Shown here piece after piece: positions 36,736 to 47,412 of a stretch of DNA of 64,000 bases; positions within the stretch are counted from its first letter, which is position 1; each line of letters begins with the position of its first letter. The stretch is from the NCBI GenBank assembly GCA_024516155.1, contig JAJJXM010000020.1, positions 620,001-684,000 of the forward strand. Direction: 5' to 3'. The translations under genes and the position numbers were made by a program. The notes under the pieces are model-generated. The model made no database searches, was not told the DNA's origin, and saw nothing but the letters and a program-made list of their open reading frames with translations. This stretch comes from Pyronema omphalodes (taxonomy: Eukaryota; Ascomycota; Pezizomycetes; Pezizales; Pyronemataceae).

Positions 36736-37507
36736 GAAAAATACTTTGACGCACCTAACCTAAATACTCCTTACAAAATCTTAGTGAGTTCCGTGTCTCG
36801 AATATCTAGACTCACTAGATCAAGAGAAGACAGGACTCGGTAGATCAAGAAAAGACAGGACTCGGGAGAGAAAGCTTTTGTTTTGGTTATCTAGATGCAC
36901 TTAAAAGCCGGGGAGGGAAAATACCTGCTACCTATGGATCCCACAGCCTATAGCCTATAGTCCATAGTCCATAGTCCAAGTATCTCAAACTATCAACAAC
37001 ATCCACATACACGATCTGCCGATCTGGTCACCCCGTTATTTCCCGCAGATATTTGATTTGATTTGATTTTAATCATACTCTGACCGAGACCTGAAAGGCC
37101 TATTCAGGACGCTAAGAAACCCCAAAACTTCCTGTCCCCGTGACCAAAGCCACATGATGAGGCCCCCCTATCCTATACCCTCACCGCCAAAGAAACTTTT
37201 ATACATCCCCTTTCCCACCAGTAAAAAAGCCCCCACTCCCTACCCGATCCCCGACTGACGCCCACGCACATCCATCACCGTGTCCCCGTGACCTCCGTAA
37301 GAACTCCACACCACTTCTGTCCCCGTCTATCCCTTGTACAAGAACAAAACAAAGGAAAAGAAGCAAACAAAGATTTCCAAGCAAACAAAACAAGAAAAAA
37401 CATTCAAAGATCAAAAGAAATACAAGAAAAGAAAAAAATGAAAGAAATACCACTCCCTCCCCGTAATCCTCCCATTTCCTATCCCTATCCTCCCTCATCA
37501 CCATCGC

Positions 37508-37936
37508 TCACTCGTAGCTTTGTCCCACCATGGTCGCTAAGAACGTAAGAAGCAGCTCAGTGAGTCGCTCATCACTGAAGAGATCCACAGCTTCAACACG
37601 GCCTCGACTTCGCCTCTTTTTACCTGTGATGCGTTCCACATCACGAAGGAGAAGCAAGTATGCGTATGCTTCCATGGTAGCCCCGGGTCTGACGAGCGTT
37701 GGTGTGGCATCGGACTCCTTCTTCTTGATCTGAACCAAATTGGCACCCATCAGTGGCAACCTGTAAGAAGGTCGTAGCCTGCGTTTTTGGGAGGTTTCGA
37801 AGAGCCTTCCTTATCCCCCACTTTGTAAGACCTACTCTCCGCCGAATGAGCTGCGATTCACTCACGCGTAATGAGGGACTGGGTTTTTGTCGCACAGCGC
37901 TTGATATGGGCAGCGAGGATTTTTCGCAGATATCAT
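37508..37936 (-). CDS. Doubtful two-exon small gene
   Basis: A minus-strand start (MISAKNPRCPYQALCDKNPV) runs to a GTGAGT donor at about 37865. The acceptor TTCTTACAG precedes LPLMGANLVQIKKKESDATP, which continues to a stop at 37508, giving about 107 aa. Both splice sites are good and the phase fits. The second part contains a Leu-rich helix (MEAYAYLLLLRDVERITG) and a basic stretch (KKRRSRGR). I recognise no family. The opposite strand is also open for 67 codons over the same place, so chance is possible. Confidence 0.3.
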
Positions 37937-38472
37937 AGATTCGTAATTTGAAATTTAAAGCATGAGTAATATAACACGAACCAAAAGTTCTCTATGTTAT
38001 GATTGGTTTCTACGGCTTTTTATTATGTTGGACGGTGTTTCCGGTGGGCTGATTTCGGGGGGTTTTTTTTCCTTCTTGAGTGGTTTTAACTTTTCTTTAC
38101 TTTTTATTCTATGTTCTATGTTCTATAATTTTTAGGTACTAATTATATCCTTATAAATTAGAATATTCGTTGATCAGTGAACTTCATAACCTTGGATTCT
38201 AATTTCCTGCTTAACGTCACTAATATTTAAGTACTGTTTTGTTACTGGTATACAAAATATCCACGAAACATCCACAAAATCCACAGTCATAGTCACAGTC
38301 ACAGTCATTGGAATGGTGATAGTGATAGTGATATTCTTGACACATTCCAGATATTCCAGATAGATATTCAGACAAATAAATAACCGGTATTATTTATAAT
38401 CATCTAATATCTATTCGATAATCAATCCCAAGTCCTGACTGCAGCTAGCCATGCATCGGAAACTGTCACTTG

Positions 38473-38556
38473 CCGGATTAATAGTTATGTCGGATTAATA
38501 GTTATGTCGGATTAATAGTTATATCGGATTAACAGTTATGCCGGATTAATAGTTAT
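38473..38556. repeat. 17-bp tandem repeat (CGGATTAATAGTTATGT)
   Basis: Five copies with period 17 and point differences (ATATC, AACAG, GCC variants). Confidence 0.9.
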
Positions 38557-38709
38557 TCTCCAAAGTTCAAAGTTCAAACCACGAGGAAAAACTGCCCCAT
38601 CGAGGTTTTCCATTATCTTTCTTGGCTGGTTGGTTTTAATATTAATGAAAATGATGGGGGATTGAACGGGGGTATATCTTCGTCCATGGTACAAAACTTT
38701 GACACGGAA

Positions 38710-38724
38710 CCCCCCCCCCCCCCC
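38710..38724. repeat. poly-C tract
   Basis: About 15 C, directly left of the CTGTAG inverted end of the 38.7-39.3 kb element. Confidence 0.9.
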
Positions 38725-38726
38725 AG

Positions 38727-39299
38727 CTGTAGTATAACAGGCAGATAAGATAGAAGTCAAGGGAAAATCGTTATTTTTCTAGCGCTATATATAGCCCGAG
38801 CTGGGGAGGATACTCATACAGGGGGATGAAGAATGCCGGGATTTGAGAAGGGTTGAGGAATGGCCGGGGGGGGGGGGGGGGGAGGGAGGGTTGTATTTTG
38901 GTTTTGGTTTTCTTTTCTTTTTTTTTTTTCTTTTTGGATATTGGGAATAATCGATGAATATCGAGTACAAAGGGCAGTTAATGGTCAACTGTCAGCGGCT
39001 CTGAATGTAATGTTACAGTATTTATTATCTGTTGATACATAAATTATGACCTGTTCCTGGAATCTGGAATTCACTGTACATTGCTGAGTGCTCCGGTTAG
39101 CGCGGTTGAAATGAAGTTAACGAGCTGTTTTTTTTTGTTTCAGCCTCCATCTTATAAGGCCGTAGAAGAACAGTCAAGTAAGACGGAAGTAAAAGGAAAC
39201 CGTTTATTTTTCTAGCTCTATAGCCCGAGCTGGGAATGCGCATTCCCCCCCCCCCCCCCCCGCTTCTGTCTTATTTGACGGTTGACCGTTATGCTACAG
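38727..39299. mobile_element. Candidate ~570-bp inverted-repeat element
   Basis: The left end reads CTGTAGTATAAC, then AGATAAGATAGAAG. The reverse complement of the right end reads CTGTAGCATAAC, then CAAATAAGACAGAAG. The core TTATTTTTCTAG...GCCCGAGCTGGG occurs twice inside in direct orientation (about 38771-38804 and 39205-39232), so the element may be a composite of two related units. A G-run (38866-38882) and a C-run (39245-39261) lie inside. It has no coding capacity. Target duplications are not clear. Confidence 0.55.
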
Positions 39300-40110
39300 T
39301 CATATAGGATGGAGGGGGGGAGGGTGCGGGGGATTTCCATGTCAAATTTTCGGACCATAATCATGAGTAATGGTAGCTATCATAGAATAAGCATAAGAAA
39401 ATACAGCGGAAAAGGCAGCATTATCTCGAATCTATATCTCCTTACGAAGAAATAGAGATTTTTTTCGTCTGGATTCCTGAGAAACTGATACAGCAGTTTA
39501 CAGGCCATGACTTTGTCGCCTAGAGTTCCGGTGTCTTGGCTGCACTTAGGGCTTACGTGACTGGCACGTGGAGGTGCAGTTTCCAACGCGTAGAGCTAGA
39601 TCACTATCGTTCTCAATGAATACACTACCCCATCTCAACCTTTCTCTCACATTCCCGTTTCACAAAAACATAATCATAAATTCACACCGAAGTTTTCTTG
39701 CAGTATACCTCGAACTCTCCCTACGAAATCATAAATAAGAAATAAAGGAAACGAAGGAAACTCTCTGCTCTAATCACTGAACTGCTCCTTTATATGTCTC
39801 ACGCTTTCAGTATCTGAACCAACCCTTATCCTCAGCTTGAGAACCTTAGGTCCTTAGCATCTACAGTCCACTCAATACTGCATCTCCTGGCTTCCAGATA
39901 CTCCCCATCTATTCACACAAGTGACAAGCTTAGCCAAGTGGTACTCTGTTTAAGTTCATGTGTCCTTGGGTATTCTTTTATCGTGGAACTGATGGAACTT
40001 TGGGGTGAAAGTGTTCACTCTTTTCCCCAGCCAACAGTCTCACACTTGACATTACCTGCATTACCTGCATGACATGCATGAACTGCAGAGCCTCAGCATG
40101 GATTAAGAAT

Positions 40111-40131
40111 GCGCAACCTGCGGGGTTGCGC
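40111..40131. promoter_or_regulatory. Perfect GC-rich hairpin upstream of the NLR gene
   Basis: GCGCAACC and GGTTGCGC form an 8-bp perfect inverted repeat with a 5-nt spacer, ending about 130 bp before the NLR start codon. It could be a dyad for a regulator or a hairpin in the leader. No known site is claimed. Confidence 0.35.
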
Positions 40132-40259
40132 CCACCTCTGTAAGTCTACTATCGCACCTATTGCTCTGTTAGCAATATCTATTGTTCTCGACGGCCATAC
40201 CGGTATTCTCCATCTACGGTATTGCTAGTCTATCACGCTGCCGACATTTTCAAAGAGAT

Positions 40260-43200
40260 ATGGATCCGCTCAGCATCGCGGCTGCCATCGCTGGGTTCCT
40301 TAGTCTTGCCGGTCAGATTGCCACGACTTTGAAAGACTACGTTGATGGCGTTCAATCAGCTCCAGTCGAAGTTCAGACCCTTTATAAAGAAGTTACAGCA
40401 CTGCGCCAAGTTCTTGAGAGTTTTGTAGGGTTTCTGAAGAACGATGATCTTCGCGGACGCAACTTGGACAGTTCTTGTGTGCTTTTTAGCGCAGTGCAAG
40501 CTTGTAAATACCAACTGGAAGAGCTTCGTGGAAAACTGACAGAACTTTCGGAGGCCTGCTCGAATAAGAAGTTACCAGGATGGGTTACACGAATGAAGTG
40601 GCCGCTCAAGAAGGACGAAGTTCAACATACAATAGTTGCTCTACAGCGTTTTGCGAATATTTTTCAGTTCTCGATGACGATCAAGAACTAGTATGCGCAT
40701 TAACCTTGAATTCACTCAGAAGATCACGCTTCTAACACTTAATAGTGAGCTGGTGTCCCAAAACTCGTCAGCGGTAATTCTGCAGCTCGACGAGAATCGA
40801 CAAGAGATGGAGAAGATCGCCAGCGCGCTTCAGGGCATATCAATGGCGATACCCGATAATTTGCAAACGGAAATGACAAAAATCTCGGAGATTAAGGCTC
40901 TGGTTACCGACCTGTCTCAATTCAGCTTCAAAGAAGTCCACAATATCTCACTCGGTATCGGCGATGTTCAAAAGACATTACAAGGTCACTCAATAGAACT
41001 CCATTGCCTTGATACCAGCTGATAAACTACAGATATCGAGATTGGACAGATAATGCCTTTGATATCACCGCTAGAACCCCACAAAAGACATCAAGACATT
41101 CGGCAAAACCGGCTTGAAGGCACCGGCAGTTGGTTTCTACTCGAACCGGCATTCCAGAAATGGAGCGAAGTCGAATCCCAAGATACCAAGGCCAATTCTG
41201 TTCTAGTATGCTCCGGGATGCCTGGAGCGGGCAAGTCTGTCATCTGGTGCGTTGCGAATCCTGTGACTTTCGCGGTTCAAAAGTGACTGACATTGGATTG
41301 CGTAGTTCCTTCGTCTTCGATCATCTCGAGAAACAGTACTTGTCGGACGAAAAGGCTTGTGTAGCCTGCGTGTACTGTGATTACCAAAGTGAAGATAGCT
41401 TTACTCCTGTGAACATGATTGGCGTGCTCCTCAAGCAGGTCATTTGTAAACTCAGCGAGTCGAAGCTGTTACATGCAGATATCATCTCTTCATTGAAAGG
41501 GCATCTCAGGCAACAGAAAAGCATTGGTCTAGAAGAAGGATGTCGATTAATGGTGGAAAGTGTAAAGCAGCTTCGAAAATTCTATATCTGCATTGATGCA
41601 TTGGACGAGTGTACAGCTCGGCACCGGGCAGAGTTTATAGAAGCACTATCAAAGATATCAGGAGAAGTTGGCCAAGGTAGGAAACAGAATGGAATCCGTA
41701 TATTCTTCACGACAAGACCGCATATCAACTGGGAGGAACTCATGACCCGTAATCCCGGAATCGGCTCTGTTGACCACATATGTTTGAAGGCACATCCCGA
41801 GGATATTAGGACATATATTTCCCACGAGATCGACGTCGATGATGACAGCGACTGTATGGACAAGGAGCTCAGGAACGAGATTCTGGATACGATCGTGGCT
41901 AATTCTGACGGAATGTGAGTTTCCTGTACCAGTATCGATATCGAATTCTCGATTGTGGATGATTCGGTGCTGCCGATGGCCTGGGATAGTTGTTATGGAA
42001 TACTGCTGACAAACTGATTCGATACAGGTTCCTACTGGCTGAAATGCAAATACAAACCGTATTGGACGAGACAACTATCAGCACACGAAGCGACGCGCTC
42101 CGTAATATGCCCACGAAACTCGAAACAGCGTTTGACAGCACGATGAAAAGGATCAACAACCAGAAACCCCAGAGATCCAAAAAAGCCATGGATGTCCTCA
42201 AGTGGACATTTCTCGCCCGGCGCCCACTAACAATCACCGAGTTACGCCATGCCCTGTCCGTTACGATTGCTCCGACCAACATGCAAACAGGAAAACTGTC
42301 TGTTTCGTACGATAAGACAGTCGACTGGAGAAACTTTCCTTCACAGAAATCACTAATAGATTGGTGCCTTGGTCTGGTCGTCATTGATGAAGAGACGTCT
42401 ACGGTGCGTCTTGTTCACAAATCGCTTCACGATCACCTGACAGAATTACATGATAGCGGCGAAATATTCCCGGATGGCCATACCGAGATAGCGCATACCT
42501 GTCTACAATACATGTGCTTCAATGATGATCAACCTCAAATAGACTCTTCAGAATTAGAAATCCCTTGGTACATCACCATTGAACGCCGGTTCAGATTTTG
42601 CCTCCTGGATTACGCGATCCAGAACTTTGGGCACCACCTACGCGACCAGAATGACTGCACCGCTGATATGATCAATGCTTTTTTTCCAGATAGCATAGAT
42701 CGAAATCGAATTTCGACTGCATTACGCTCAAAATTCTCGTCTCCGTTTAATTACAAAAACCGGCATAGCGAAAAATACGAATACATTCTTGAAAGCCAGA
42801 TGCATCTTCGCTTACAGTTTGCGATCAGCTGTGGCCTGGAGAATGCTTTTCGCTGTCTTCTTGACGCATCTGGCCCAACCATTGATTGTAATGCCAGATT
42901 GGGTGGTAGTACAATGCTCTTACAGGCATCAAAGGTTGGAAAGAGTGAAATTGTGCGGATTCTGTTGGACAAGGGGGTTTCTGTCAATCTCATGGATAGT
43001 ATGGGTCAGTCTGCATTGTCATGGGCATCCAGGAAAGGTCACGATTCAGTTGTGAAACTACTCCTGCAGGCCGATGGTATCAATATCAACTCGAAGGACA
43101 AAATTGACCGCACTGCGTTGATATGTGCATCACAATACGGCCATGATTCAGTTGTTAAACTACTCCTTCAGGCTGATGGTATCGACATTAACTCACAGGA

Positions 43201-43558
43201 CGATGACGGCCGCACTGCGTTGATATGGGCGTCCGATGAAGGTCACGATTCAGTTGTTGAACTACTCCTCCAAGCTGATGGTATCGATATCAACTCGAAG
43301 GATCATTACGGCCGCACTGCGTTGATATGTGCATCAGAATTCGGCCATGATTCAGTTGTGAAACTACTCCTTCAGGCTGATGGTATCGATATTAACTCGA
43401 AGGATCATTACGGCCGCAGTGCGTTGATATGTGCATCAGAATTCGGCCATGATTCAGTTGTCAAACTACTCCTTCAGGCTGATGGTATCGACATTAACTC
43501 ACAGGACGATGACGGCCGCACTGCGTTGATATGGGCGTCCGATGAAGGTCACGATTGA
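40260..43558 (+). CDS. NLR-like STAND protein: Helo-like N-terminus, NACHT, ankyrin repeats
   Basis: Fungal NLR-type receptors switch on by nucleotide binding and mediate heterokaryon incompatibility, other programmed responses, or unknown recognition. Five exons were read: 40260-40690, 40746-40984, 41033-41246, 41306-41914 and 42028-43558, about 1007 aa. The N-terminus MDPLSIAAAIAGFLSLAGQI matches the fungal Helo-like/STAND N-terminal type. A coiled-coil segment follows. NACHT shows Walker A GMPGAGKSV (about residue 286), Walker B FYICIDALDEC (about 386) and FFTTRPH. The winged-helix part includes LKWTFLARRPLTITELRHAL and VRLVHKSLHDHL. Ankyrin repeats begin near residue 785. Each intron removes an apparent stop or frame break and joins family sequence, as in NYELVSQNSS, SVICSFVFDHLE and GMFLLAEM. 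The second intron's donor is ambiguous (40985 or 40955; a 10-residue difference). Confidence 0.85.
43004..43558 (+). repeat. 102-bp near-identical ankyrin repeat units
   Basis: Units of 34 codons start at 43004, 43106, 43208, 43310, 43412 and 43514, each built on GRTALI(C/W)AS..GHDSVV. Units from 43106 on are almost identical in DNA. The stretch 43171-43252 matches 43477-43558 at a 306-bp offset, except for one base near its end. The unit at 43310 matches that at 43412 nearly perfectly. This pattern implies recent tandem duplication or gene conversion. Confidence 0.95.
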
Positions 43559-43648
43559 GTTGTTGAACTACTTCTCGCTGCTGGGGCTATCTATGGACGC
43601 TCGAAGCTGCTTCGGGCCAATTCAGCTCAACCGGATATCAGAAGCTGA
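43559..43648 (+). pseudogene. Open tail of the NLR gene beyond the in-frame TGA
   Basis: After the TGA at 43556-43558 the same frame stays open for 29 codons. It starts VVELLLAAGAIYG, the expected second helix of the seventh ankyrin repeat, and ends at TGA 43646-43648. The tail looks like the former C-terminus of the protein. Confidence 0.6.
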
Positions 43649-44612
43649 CCACATCACGGACCAGTTTATCATCGGGGACTTACAAGGCTTTCAATATGAT
43701 ATACTTAAGAGGATGGGGGGTACATTTACAGTTTTCTGCCGCTGCACACAGTTTTGTTTCCTTTGATTTACCTCTGTCTTTCTTATGTTGAAAACTCTTC
43801 GCTTGTTATTGGAAGGAATTTTTGAAGGAATGTTTGAAGGAAGTTTTGTGATGATCGTTGTCGGCAAGGATGGATGAACTTGCGGTTGGTCGGGGAATGT
43901 TGAAGTTTCCTTATTAGTTAGTGCTTCCCTGAGGACTGTACTATTTTTGGTTGTGGGTGGAACAGACATCTGGTGCTTTTGTTTTGCTATTATGCTCGCT
44001 TATTTACGATGTCATGACTGCTTTCTAGTTTATCTTTATACATATCTTTTGCAAATCGAGTTGGTGGTTTGTGGTTTGAGTATGTTGTAAGCTGCATAAA
44101 TGATAAGACACTACAAGCCTAAAGTTGAAGTCGAATCTGAATGTTTCAGTGTATTAGAATATAATTTGTCACACAGACGTCAGGCCCAACCGCAACTCAA
44201 ACTACGAATGTGGTAATAATTTCGGTCTTATTTGCTTTTGAATTGATGTCAGATAGAAGAAGAAAAGAAGACCAAACAATCATCTGTGTAGCTTGGGATC
44301 AAATGTAACTAGGCTTGGGGGTCTGGAGTTTCATGGAATTTCACTTACGCCAATTGGCAACTATGAGTCCATGACGTGGTATTACGATCATAACATATGG
44401 ACAACCAATAACAATTGAACGATCATATGGCTTATATATACTTTCATCAATAAAATTGTATGATGATGTTAGTAGACTCTGCATCCGGTAGAACCTAGAA
44501 TTCACGTTTCTTTAGCTGAAAGCTTGAAACCTGACTAAGAACCCCTTATTACTATCCCAACGTCTCCCTACCAAAAGCCATCACCACTTCCGACACAACC
44601 ACAGTACCACAG
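43649..44612. other. NLR 3' flank
   Basis: About 1 kb of AT-rich sequence with no supportable gene. It probably includes the NLR 3' UTR. GAAGGAATTTTTGAAGGAATGTTTGAAGG near 43817-43845 is a short local repeat. Confidence 0.5.
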
Positions 44613-44816
44613 TGGAGGACTTCCCATCGCTCTATAGCAACGGACGTGAGAGTCCATTTCACCACAAAAAAATATTTTCTATAGAACGCAAATAGAGCAC
44701 TAGGATAGACGGGGGGGTCTCTACCCCCCTGTCTATTCAGATTTTCTATTGCTATCGAATAGATGAAGTTGAGGTTATTCTATCCACCCCCAATAGAGCG
44801 ATGGGAAGTCCTCCAG
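44613..44816. mobile_element. MITE-like element, ~204 bp, with terminal inverted repeats
   Basis: The left end TGGAGGACTTCCCATCGCTC (continuing TAT) is repeated in perfect reverse complement at the right end (23 bp). Inside is a second, nested inverted repeat at 44705-44736 (ATAGAC plus a G-run and T, facing A plus a C-run and GTCTAT). There is no coding capacity. Short size, long perfect termini and high AT in the middle fit a miniature inverted-repeat element of a DNA transposon. The immediate flanks (CAG on the left, GTAC on the right) do not give a clear target duplication. Confidence 0.8.
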
Positions 44817-45523
44817 TACCAGGCTTATGTACTAGGTACATTCATATCTTCGACACTACAAGCCCCTTCAGTGGAAACTAAATACAATATCCGGTTCTGT
44901 GATATCCTACCACAACGCATGGCAAGCTAGAAATAGAAATATAAAGAACGGATTTACTATGTGGTCCTATGAGTACAACTCACGTATTAACATTGATATC
45001 AAAAAGGTTAAAACGGGGCATTGAGCGAACCTAATGATAGCTATACCAAGATAATCATTATGTTATTAAGCAAAATTCCGTGAGTAGCCCCAGGTGATAG
45101 CTGTTAAATTAATACAATTTTTGGTTTTTGAAAAATGAAATTTACTTTTTATCGGCCATTATTTTTTCGGGACTCGGGAATCGTTTTGCTTGGTGATAAC
45201 TGATCTGCCTATATCATTACCTCGATGATCCCGATAGTCCTGATTGTCTTGGTGCCCGTGTAGTCAAAAAGATAAAAACATAACTCCTAAAATTAAGTAT
45301 ATGATCCTTACATATATCGCCTGTATTGGGCTCGGTCTTATGACCTTCCGGGTCAAAAGAGGGTTCGGGCATCAATATACCATGTACTAAAACTGTATAC
45401 TGCTCCTTTATATTGTCTACTTTCGACTTTCAAACCAAACCAAGCCACAAGTGCTGATGATTAAAGGTTTCTTATCGCTTGTAAGTTATGCAAGATTGAT
45501 TGTTTAATCGCTCAGTTCAAGTC
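44817..45523. other. Intergenic AT-rich sequence
   Basis: About 700 bp of AT-rich DNA between the MITE-like element and the large heptamer array. No gene, RNA or repeat is recognised. Confidence 0.5.
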
Positions 45524-45739
45524 AATTCCCAATTCCCAATTCCCAATTCCCAATTCCCAATTCCCAATTCCCAATTCCCAATTCCCAATTCCCAATTCCC
45601 AATTCCCAATTCCCAATTCCCAATTCCCAATTCCCAATTCCCAATTCCCAATTCCCAATTCCCAATTCCCAATTCCCAATTCCCAATTCCCAATTCCCAA
45701 TTCCCAATTCCCAATTCCCAATTCCCAATTCCCAATTCC
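45524..45739. repeat. (AATTCCC)n minisatellite, about 31 copies
   Basis: About 216 bp of essentially perfect AATTCCC heptamers, the largest array in the window. Open in all six frames: IPNSQFP-type cycle on the plus strand, NWELGIG-type on the minus. All frames across it are artefacts. Confidence 0.97.
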
Positions 45740-45781
45740 TACCCGTCACAAATCATATCTGTACAAACCTCTAAATTAGAA

Positions 45782-46406
45782 AGTTCAGCATGTCCGTCCA
45801 GGATGGCTTGTCGGACAGTCGCTATGTGGTCCGGTCCCGTCCGCGAAACCGAAAAGATTGGACGGGATCACAGATGACGGCAGGACCGTGTGTTTTTTGA
45901 GTAAGCTAACTTGCCAGTGGCGGTTTGGTTCGAGTTTGCCAGACATTATGGGCCGCGACGGGGTCTTTTTCAGCACTGTAGCAGTTCGGCCCTCCATGCT
46001 CGACTTGAGTAAAACTTTTGCACTCCACTGCAGGTGCACGCTCCGCCCCGAAACAGCTTGACTGCCTACAATAGTTTGATATCATTAATGTTGCTTGGCC
46101 AAGTACGGTTCCAGTATAAATATTTCTTCTTTCTCGTTCCCTTCTCGCTCTCATCAAATATAGCTGTCCTTAATTGGTGTAATTCATCAGTCTTTTCTGA
46201 ACAAAATGTCATAAGCCGTGGTAAAAAACGGTATCCTGCGAGTGATCATATGTGACCCTTGTATTGTCACCCACGGTCAGCTGCGATCCGTCCGATCTAT
46301 GGTGCCTCAAAGACTACCGGTGCTGGTCCTGCTATAAGACGGGACCGGAAATGATGGTGTATTCCGGTCCACAGCTATTACCGGACCAGACGGACCATGC
46401 TGAACT
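45782..46406. mobile_element. Candidate 625-bp inverted-repeat element
   Basis: Starts AGTTCAGCATGTCCGTC and ends with the reverse complement of AGTTCAGCATGGTCCGTC. Further imperfect inverted matches (GGTCCGGTCCCGTC-like blocks near 45829-45842 and 46338-46386) lie inside. No frame codes for a recognisable transposase, so it would be non-autonomous. It begins 42 bp right of the AATTCCC array. Confidence 0.6.
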
Positions 46407-47412
46407 CTGCATCCAGCCAGACAACCGACCTCTAATTAATCAATTCCTCTTAGGCTAACCACAGGGCAATCTTCAATAACTGTTGCCTTGGTGTGACGAC
46501 TTACCGCTAGTACTACTACATCAAGAAGAGAATGTAGATTGACATTGATGGCCTTTTGGCAGGTCCCACCCAGCTGAGTGAAAAGCGGATATCAGCCGTT
46601 GTCTGACGTATCTAAATCCGCCATACTCTAGATATTCACCATAAGAATCTTTGCCAAAACAGCACATCCAGAAAATAATATGATAAAATTTAGGTGACCA
46701 AAAATCTGACATCCGCTATAAACTTAAACATAGCGATCAGCTGATGGTGCATTTATGCATTTTTATGATGTCCTAGAGTTGATAGGGTCCAGGGCCATAG
46801 GCCAAGGGCCAAGAGCCTGGGGTCTTGTCTTTACGATTATATGCGCCTGCGCGTGGCATAGCGGGAGTGTGCCTAAGTTTGTGAAATTGAAGTCATCATT
46901 GTAGACATTATTGTCTCTGTCGCAGGTTGTGGTTTTTGAGCCTCAAGAGTTCGCGAAATAAGCAATGAAATCAGGTTTGACGTGGGAAAACGTAGCTTAT
47001 ATTTTGATGTTCACGCAATCACGATGAAAAAAATCAAAAAGGTTAAACAGTATTACCGTATAACTACCGAAAGAAAGAAAGCAAAAACCACTGTCAAGCA
47101 CGTGGTGTTTGAAAAATGATTTCAACCAGATTGAGTGGTTGAAAGACAAAATTCGATGATAGCTGACAATAAAAGTAGATACGAAGCGCAGGTGTAAGAG
47201 AAGTAAAGTCATAGTTAGCGCAGTCTTAGTGACCAATTGACATTTATCACGCTGTCAGATCACAGATGGATGGATTGTGAACGCACACACGCATTGTTGA
47301 TGATCAATGCATCAGTTTAGTATGACAGCTGTGAGTTACTGGAAGGTAATTAGATACGTAGTGTGAGAATGTTTAGAACTAAGTAGTGTTTTGACGCATG
47401 TCTCTAATAATC
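46407..47412. other. Intergenic, includes copy B of the dispersed repeat
   Basis: Apart from the repeat copy, about 540 bp of AT-rich sequence (46873-47412) probably carries the 3' UTR of the leftward gene ending at 47413. No further gene is seen. Confidence 0.5.
46568..46872 (+). repeat. Dispersed repeat, copy B
   Basis: Same orientation as copy A at 35720-36135. Blocks align in order from CCAGCTGAGTGAAAAGCGGA to TGCGCCTGCGCGTGGCA. It is shorter than copy A because it lacks the expanded nonamer and heptamer arrays. It also carries many substitutions, so the copies are old. Confidence 0.65.

Larger units (their letters stand above)
34431..40259. other. 5.8-kb intergenic region with repeats and one doubtful gene
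   Basis: It starts with the Yippee promoter side, then CTAGGTCTG repeats (34.9 kb), G-runs, a copy of a dispersed repeat (35.72-36.14), CAT and CTACTG trinucleotide runs (36.56-36.73), a doubtful two-exon minus-strand ORF (37.5-37.9), a 17-bp array (38.47), an inverted-repeat element (38.73-39.30), and a hairpin before the NLR gene. Confidence 0.6.

Noticed and set aside
40689..40693. In-frame TAG suggesting that the NLR-like gene is broken early
   Set aside because: A GTATGC donor overlaps it, and a CTAAC branch site with TAATAG acceptor 55 nt later joins the frame to YELVSQNSS, so the stop is intronic.
41020..41022. Second apparent stop (TGA) before the NACHT domain
   Set aside because: A short intron ending in CTACAG at 41032 removes it and keeps the frame. 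The donor is either 40985 or 40955.
45500..45877. Long frames across the AATTCCC array
   Set aside because: Period-7 DNA without stops is open in all frames. The peptide is a pure repeat artefact.
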